Shown one piece after another: positions 6,029 to 13,578 of a DNA stretch of 13,578 bases. The notes beneath the pieces are model-generated. The model was not told where the DNA came from and ran no database searches. It saw only the letters and a program-made list of their open reading frames with translations. This DNA is from Spirochaetales bacterium (GTDB taxonomy: Bacteria > Spirochaetota > Spirochaetia > Sphaerochaetales > Sphaerochaetaceae), in contig JAFVFA010000006.1 of assembly GCA_017475725.1 (NCBI GenBank), forward strand, positions 1 through 13,578, given 5' to 3'. Positions within the stretch are counted from its first letter, which is position 1. Each line of letters starts with the position of its first letter. Position numbers and translations under genes: made by a program.

Positions 6029-6910
6029 ATGTTTTTGCAGTTATTGTTCAACGGTATAAGCTTGGGGGCCGTATATGCACTTATTGCAGTCGGATTCGCG
6101 ATTGTGTTCAGTGTGCTCAAGTTCTCTAACTTTGCTCATGGAGGCATGATAAGCATTTGCGCTTACATTGGTTTCTTCTTTCAGAAAACAGTGAAACCGA
6201 CGCCTCCTATCTGGGTTACAATATTGTTCACCAGTCTGTGCGGAATAGTCATGTCCTTGTTCCTGGACAGGATAGTCTATGCCAGCATAAGAAGGAACAA
6301 GAGTCCCAAGAACTATTATTTCCTCTCATCACTTACAATCTCCATTATAATCACAGCCATTCTGAACGTGTTCTTCAGCAAGAACCCATTGGCATACCCA
6401 ATGCTGTTCAGTTCAACGACCTTCAACGTCGGAAACATCAGAATATCCAGAATGGACACCATGATACTCATTGTATCCGTTGTCCTGCTTGTCCTGCTGA
6501 TATTCCTCATAGACAAGACAAAGGTCGGTCTTGCAATGAGAGCTGTTTCTATAGATCCGGAGACAAGCAAACTCATGGGAATCAACTCCAACTTCATAAT
6601 CCTCATGACATTCTCGCTTGCAGGCATCCTTGCAGGTGTCTCCGGAGTTCTCCTTGGATGCAAATACGGCGTGTTCCCTGATCTGGGGCAGAGTATGATG
6701 ATCAAAGGCTTCATCGCATCGGTCATCGGAGGACTCGGATCTCTTGGCGGAGCGATTGCCGCAGCTTTTCTTCTTGGCATTATAGAGATGTTCTGGACCT
6801 ATGTCATGGGTTCACTCTCGACGCCGGTCATGACGTTCGTCGTGATGCTTCTGTTCCTGTTCATCCGTCCTCAGGGAATCTCCGGACGGTTTGCAAAAGA
6901 GAAGGTTTGA
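6029..6910 (+). CDS. livH: branched-chain-amino-acid-type ABC transporter permease, LivH-like
   Basis: An integral inner-membrane protein of 293 residues, the usual LivH length, with about eight hydrophobic segments. The N-terminus shows the LivH pattern: LLFNGISLGAVYALIAVGFA, then the segment VFSVLKFSNFAHGGMISICAYIG. Later marks are VGLAMRAVSIDPETSKLMGI, the cytoplasmic coupling segment that contacts the ATPases, and FIASVIGGLGSLGGAIAAAFLLGIIE, typical of the family near the C-terminus, followed by RPQGI. It forms the channel heterodimer with the next gene product. The ATG at 6029 lies 4 nt after GGAGG, and a stem-loop separates it from the binding-protein gene. The symbol denotes the transporter type, not proven branched-chain amino acid transport. 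Confidence 0.92.
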   Translation: MFLQLLFNGISLGAVYALIAVGFAIVFSVLKFSNFAHGGMISICAYIGFFFQKTVKPTPPIWVTILFTSLCGIVMSLFLDRIVYASIRRNKSPKNYYFLSSLTISIIITAILNVFFSKNPLAYPMLFSSTTFNVGNIRISRMDTMILIVSVVLLVLLIFLIDKTKVGLAMRAVSIDPETSKLMGINSNFIILMTFSLAGILAGVSGVLLGCKYGVFPDLGQSMMIKGFIASVIGGLGSLGGAIAAAFLLGIIEMFWTYVMGSLSTPVMTFVVMLLFLFIRPQGISGRFAKEKV

Positions 6911-6920
6911 GGAGGGCTGA

Positions 6921-7814
6921 ATGAACAACTATCAACTTGGATTGATAATGAACAGCTGCATCTCAGTCATAGAGGTTGTCAGCGTTTTCATAATTACAAG
7001 TCTTGCGGGAATGTTCAGCCTGGGGCAGGCCGCGTTCATGACGATTTCCGCATATCTGACATTTGTGTTGGCTAAGATGCTTCATCTTCCGATCATCCTG
7101 ACAGCCGCAATAGGCCTTGGAATGAGCGGATTGTGTGCGTATATCATAGCTGTACCGACGCTGAGGCTTAGAAAGGACTACTTCACCCTGATAACCATGG
7201 GTTTTGGCGAGATGATGGCATCGATTGTGGTCATGCTGGAGAAATATACGAAAGGATCCATCGGATTCTCCAGCATCCCCAAGGTCAAGAGCATCTTCTG
7301 GATAATCGTCGCGACAACCATTGCCGTCATCTTCTTTGCTTGGCAGCTCAAACGTTCCAGATTCGGCAGGATGTGCATAGCCTTGAAAACAGATGAAACA
7401 GCTGCCAAGAGTTTTGGAATAGATGTTTACCACTTGAAGATAAAGGTTTATGTGATAGCTTCATGTATCTCTGGCCTTGCCGGAATCCTCTATGGCCTGA
7501 AGAACAGAGTCATAACGCCGGATGGCTTCTCTTGGAATCTCTCAGCGGAGATGCAGATTTTCCTGTTCTTTGGAGGCACCAACTCTCTGACGGGTGCTGT
7601 GATTTCCGCGTTTGGGCTCAAACTTCTGCCAGAGATGCTGAGAAACCTTACTCTCTTCGGTGTAAACATGCAGGAGTACAGAACGGTCATCTACTGCTTG
7701 CTGATACTTCTTGTCATAAACTTCAGGCCTGAGGGAATGCTGGGCGACAAGGAGATGAGTCCCTCTCGTATGGTCAGGGCAATGAAAAGAAGACTTAAAA
7801 GGGAGAAAAGCTGA
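6921..7814 (+). CDS. livM: branched-chain-amino-acid-type ABC transporter permease, LivM-like
   Basis: The second membrane subunit has 297 residues, at the short end for LivM (E. coli LivM is over 400). Motifs: GMFSLGQAAFMTISAYLTFV near residue 30 is the LivM SLGQAxFxxxGAY signature, then LRLRKDYFTLITMGFGEM, KGSIGFSSIP (counterpart of TGGxxGL), and the coupling segment FGRMCIALKTDETAAKSFGID. The C-terminal block FFGGTNSLTGAVISAFGLKLLPEMLR is followed by FRPEGMLG and a basic tail (RRLKREK). GGAGGG lies 4 nt before ATG 6921, and the stop overlaps the next start by 1 nt (TGATG). It pairs with the LivH-like protein. The ligand is not evident. Confidence 0.92.
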   Translation: MNNYQLGLIMNSCISVIEVVSVFIITSLAGMFSLGQAAFMTISAYLTFVLAKMLHLPIILTAAIGLGMSGLCAYIIAVPTLRLRKDYFTLITMGFGEMMASIVVMLEKYTKGSIGFSSIPKVKSIFWIIVATTIAVIFFAWQLKRSRFGRMCIALKTDETAAKSFGIDVYHLKIKVYVIASCISGLAGILYGLKNRVITPDGFSWNLSAEMQIFLFFGGTNSLTGAVISAFGLKLLPEMLRNLTLFGVNMQEYRTVIYCLLILLVINFRPEGMLGDKEMSPSRMVRAMKRRLKREKS

Positions 7815-8608
7815 TGGAAAAGTGTGATAACAAGAACCTGATTCTCTCCTGTAAGGATCTCTGTATGAATTTCGGTGGAGTCAAGGCTGTGGATAACCTG
7901 AACATGGATGTCCCTGAAGGGATAACAATAGGTATCATCGGGCCGAACGGGGCTGGGAAGACCACAATCTACAATGTTTTCTCCAGAATCTACAAGCAGA
8001 CTTCAGGTACAGTGAGCTTCAATGGCCAGTGCGTAGATGCCATGGATCAGGTGTCTGTGGCTAGAATGGGGCTTGCAAGGACATTCCAGAACATAAGGCT
8101 TTTTGCCGGGCTATCCGTCCTTGACAATGTCAAGGTCTCTTTGGACTATGCTGGAAAGTACACTATTGCAGAGGCTGTCTTCCATCTTCCAAGAAGAAGA
8201 AAAGAGGAAAGAAGAATTGCAGATAAGGCCAAAGAGACGCTCAAACTGCTGAATCTGGATTCATACTCGGACAAGATGGCCATAAGTCTTCCATATGGCC
8301 TTCAGAAGATGGTCGAAATAGCTCGCGCTCTTGTGACCGAACCCAAGCTTCTGATGCTTGATGAGCCTGCAGCTGGTCTGAACCCAGAAGAGGTTCTTCA
8401 GCTGGTGGATTTTCTCAAGGAGATAAAGAATCTTTATCCTGGGCTCTCAATCCTTGTCATTGAGCACAGAATGGATCTGGTTATGAACCTCTGCGACTAT
8501 ATCTACGTGCAGAACTTCGGAGAGACGATCGCAAAAGGTACGCCTTCAGAGATACAGACAAACCCGACTGTTCTTGCAGCATACCTCGGAGAGGAGGATA
8601 ACGAATGA
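7814..8608 (+). CDS. livG: ABC transporter ATP-binding protein, LivG-like
   Basis: A cytoplasmic ATPase of 264 residues that powers the transporter. Walker A is GPNGAGKTT (43-51). The Q-loop region is ARTFQNIRLFAGLSVLDNV. The signature is the LivG-type LPYGLQKMVEIARAL (159-173) rather than LSGGQ. Walker B is LLMLDEPAAGLN (179-190) with catalytic Glu184, and the switch histidine is in LVIEHRMDLV (His218). All nucleotide-binding residues are intact. The start overlaps the livM stop by 1 nt, and the end overlaps the livF start by 4 nt (ATGA), so the ATPase genes are translationally coupled. Confidence 0.94.
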   Translation: MEKCDNKNLILSCKDLCMNFGGVKAVDNLNMDVPEGITIGIIGPNGAGKTTIYNVFSRIYKQTSGTVSFNGQCVDAMDQVSVARMGLARTFQNIRLFAGLSVLDNVKVSLDYAGKYTIAEAVFHLPRRRKEERRIADKAKETLKLLNLDSYSDKMAISLPYGLQKMVEIARALVTEPKLLMLDEPAAGLNPEEVLQLVDFLKEIKNLYPGLSILVIEHRMDLVMNLCDYIYVQNFGETIAKGTPSEIQTNPTVLAAYLGEEDNE

Positions 8609-9312
8609 GCTTGCTTGAAATCAGAGGTCTTAAGGTTTCCTATGGGTATGTCGAGGCTCTTCATGGTATTGATATGGACATCGAGGAGGGACGGGTCACC
8701 GCACTAATCGGTTCAAATGGCGCCGGAAAGAGTACAACAATCAAAGCCATAAGCGGAATGATTAGGCACTCAGGGAGCATCACGTTCTCTGGCAAGGAAC
8801 TTCCTTCTTCCAGCAATAAGGTAGTCAAAGCAGGAATAATACAGATTCCGGAGGGCAGAAGGGTATTTGCCGGTCTTTCCGTAGAGGAGAACCTGAAGTT
8901 GGGCGCTTATTCTCTTGACGGAAAGACCATAAAAGAGGATCTTGAGCGCCAGTATGAGCTGTTCCCCAGGCTTAGGGAGCGATCATCTCAAGATGCCGGA
9001 ACACTCTCCGGTGGAGAACAGCAGATGCTTGTCATTGCGAGAGGTCTCATGGCCCATCCAAAGATCCTCATGCTGGATGAGCCGTCTCTAGGCTTGGCTC
9101 CAATCGTGGTAAATGAGGTTTTCAGGATAATCGAGTCCATCAAGGGTGCCGGAACCACAGTGTTGCTTGTCGAGCAGAACGCCAACACGTCTCTCAAGAT
9201 AAGCGACTATGCCTATGTTCTGGAGAATGGCCACATAGTTAAGGAGGGAACAGGAAGCAGCCTGCTCTCTGACCCGGCAATCGCAGCTGCATATCTGGGG
9301 AAAAGGGAATGA
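8605..9312 (+). CDS. livF: ABC transporter ATP-binding protein, LivF-like
   Basis: The second ATPase subunit has 235 residues, the standard LivF length. Walker A is GSNGAGKST (36-44), preceded by the aromatic-loop region VSYGYVEALHGID. IPEGRRVFAGLSVEENL is the characteristic LivF stretch. The ABC signature is LSGGEQQMLVIARGL (124-138), and Walker B is ILMLDEPSLGLAP (144-156). As usual in LivF, the switch position is Gln (LLVEQNA, Gln171) rather than His. Start and stop each overlap the neighbouring gene by 4 nt (ATGA). It works as a heterodimer with the LivG-like protein. Confidence 0.94.
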   Translation: MSLLEIRGLKVSYGYVEALHGIDMDIEEGRVTALIGSNGAGKSTTIKAISGMIRHSGSITFSGKELPSSSNKVVKAGIIQIPEGRRVFAGLSVEENLKLGAYSLDGKTIKEDLERQYELFPRLRERSSQDAGTLSGGEQQMLVIARGLMAHPKILMLDEPSLGLAPIVVNEVFRIIESIKGAGTTVLLVEQNANTSLKISDYAYVLENGHIVKEGTGSSLLSDPAIAAAYLGKRE

Positions 9313-10388
9313 AATCAGATGGGAGATCCTTTCTGCCTTCATCGGATGTGAAGACTGAGAAGGTTGTAGAACCTGGCCAGTTCTGCTTTGCAGTGGCTGG
9401 CCTCGTCCACGGCCATGTTTTCGGAATGATCAGCGGCCTTCTGGACTGCGGTGCAACGCTGGTCTCTTTTTTCGATGAAAATGAGGACGTGGCAAGGGAT
9501 TTCATGTCACGTTATCCGGAAGTAAAGAGGGTCTCTTCCCTTGATGATATCTGCAATGATTCCGATATCAGGCTTGTGGTTAACTGCATCCGTCCTGATG
9601 TTCGTGCAGAGCTGTCAGTTTCCCTTCTGAAATCCGGCAAGGCCGTCTTCTCCGACAAACCGGGTTTCATTACGATTGACCAGTTCTATGCTATCGATAC
9701 AGCCATAAATGAGACCAGAGGCCATTATTGCATATACTTCAGTGAACGCTTCCATGCCGAGGGGCCCATGCTGGCGCAGAGGTTCATAGACGAAGGCCGA
9801 ATCGGGAAGGTGAACCATTATATCGGGACTGGCCCTCATAGGTTGAATGCTCCAACCCGCCCATGGTGGTTCTTCGAGAGCAGGATCAACGGGAGCATCA
9901 TAATCGACCTCGGCTGTCATCTTGTCGAGCAGTTTCTGTCAAACACTTCAAACCGCAATGCCTCTGTGGTCTACGCATCCATGTCCAACCGATCGAACAG
10001 TGAACACCCCGATTTCTTCGATACTGGTGATATTGTGCTCAGGGGTGACAATGGAGTTGAGGGCTACATCCATGTTGACTGGTACACCCCTGATGGACTC
10101 TCCTCCTGGGGTGATGGAAGAACTGTCATCACGGGAGACAAGGGATACATCGAGGTCCGGAAGTATATAGACATTACAAGAGATGCCAGACCCAACCATG
10201 TCTATCTTGTCGATGGAGAAGGGGAGCAGTACTTCAACGCTTCCAATACCATGGGATTCCCATTCTTCGGAAAATTCGTTCTTGATTGCCTGAATGGAAC
10301 ATTTGATGCGATTGGGCCGAAGGAATGCATCAACGCAATGCGCATATCTGTTGAGGCGGATGCAATTGCTCGAAAGAGCCTTGAATGA
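9309..10388 (+). CDS. Gfo/Idh/MocA-family oxidoreductase
   Basis: A protein of 359 residues and the last gene of the operon. The N-terminal Rossmann fold begins after about 25 extra residues with FCFAVAGLVHGHVFGM (26-40). The usual GxGxxG dinucleotide loop is changed to GLVHGHVF. SDKPGF (115-120) matches the EKP catalytic-lysine motif (Lys117). The C-terminal domain contains GSIIIDLGCHLVEQF (195-209), the DxGxH pair (Asp200, His204) that places substrate and proton relay in this family. GDKGYIEV is the typical strand near residue 256. Family members oxidise or reduce sugars, inositols or related polyols with NAD(P). The start ATG overlaps the livF stop by 4 nt (ATGA), which supports it although it leaves an N-terminal extension. 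It is transcribed with the transporter, so it probably acts on the imported compound or a breakdown product. Specificity unknown. Confidence 0.87.
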   Translation: MKSDGRSFLPSSDVKTEKVVEPGQFCFAVAGLVHGHVFGMISGLLDCGATLVSFFDENEDVARDFMSRYPEVKRVSSLDDICNDSDIRLVVNCIRPDVRAELSVSLLKSGKAVFSDKPGFITIDQFYAIDTAINETRGHYCIYFSERFHAEGPMLAQRFIDEGRIGKVNHYIGTGPHRLNAPTRPWWFFESRINGSIIIDLGCHLVEQFLSNTSNRNASVVYASMSNRSNSEHPDFFDTGDIVLRGDNGVEGYIHVDWYTPDGLSSWGDGRTVITGDKGYIEVRKYIDITRDARPNHVYLVDGEGEQYFNASNTMGFPFFGKFVLDCLNGTFDAIGPKECINAMRISVEADAIARKSLE

Positions 10389-10405
10389 TTAGTAACGCGC
10401 TGGCA

Positions 10406-13578
<3,173 letters not shown>

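Noticed and set aside
6157..6681. 174-codon plus-strand frame inside livH
   Set aside because: Translation is rich in His/Gln/Cys and soluble-looking, while the livH frame gives clear membrane segments and family motifs; it is a shadow frame.

Overview
The window looks like bacterial chromosome of moderate G+C. I infer a spirochaete, possibly a Sphaerochaeta-like lineage. The main reasons are the periplasmic binding protein's signal peptide, which ends in a cysteine-free FASGAEE-type sequence as I recall from that group, a consensus sigma-70 promoter, and compact operons with strong GGAGG ribosome-binding sites. The taxonomic guess is moderate to weak; the bacterial assignment is firm.

Layout. 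Positions 1-370 hold the 3' end of an alpha/beta-hydrolase (esterase/lipase-like) gene cut by the window edge. Positions 371-699 carry no intact gene. They contain a three-unit 12-bp tandem repeat around GTGACAT and a short decayed remnant that resembles the C-terminal end of AlbA_2/Schlafen-type (RecG-like) ATP-binding proteins. A textbook promoter (TTGACA, 17 bp, TATAAT) and a perfect 9-bp inverted-repeat operator follow.

Positions 766-10388 form one tightly packed ten-gene operon on the plus strand: TetR regulator, M20 amidohydrolase, NAD-binding SDR/epimerase-like protein, DapA-superfamily (dihydrodipicolinate synthase-like) protein, branched-chain-amino-acid-type binding protein, two LivH/LivM permeases, two LivG/LivF ATPases, and a Gfo/Idh/MocA oxidoreductase. 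Genes mostly overlap by 1-8 nt. The two larger gaps flank the binding-protein gene, and each carries a stem-loop without a U-tract, which suggests post-transcriptional tuning of binding-protein level.

How the genes fit together (inference): the TetR protein represses its own operon until a ligand appears. The Liv-type ABC transporter brings in a small, probably amino-acid-like or acylated compound. The M20 enzyme hydrolyses an amide bond, and the DapA-like protein, SDR protein and Gfo/Idh enzyme carry out carbon-carbon lyase/aldolase and redox steps. The substrate is not identifiable from sequence. Both the SDR and DapA-like proteins depart from canonical active-site motifs, so this is a candidate uncharacterised uptake-and-catabolism pathway.

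Positions 10406-13578 hold carB (carbamoyl-phosphate synthase large subunit) on the minus strand, convergent with the operon and only 17 bp away, missing its N-terminus at the window edge. No tRNA, rRNA, IS element, CRISPR array or riboswitch was recognised.
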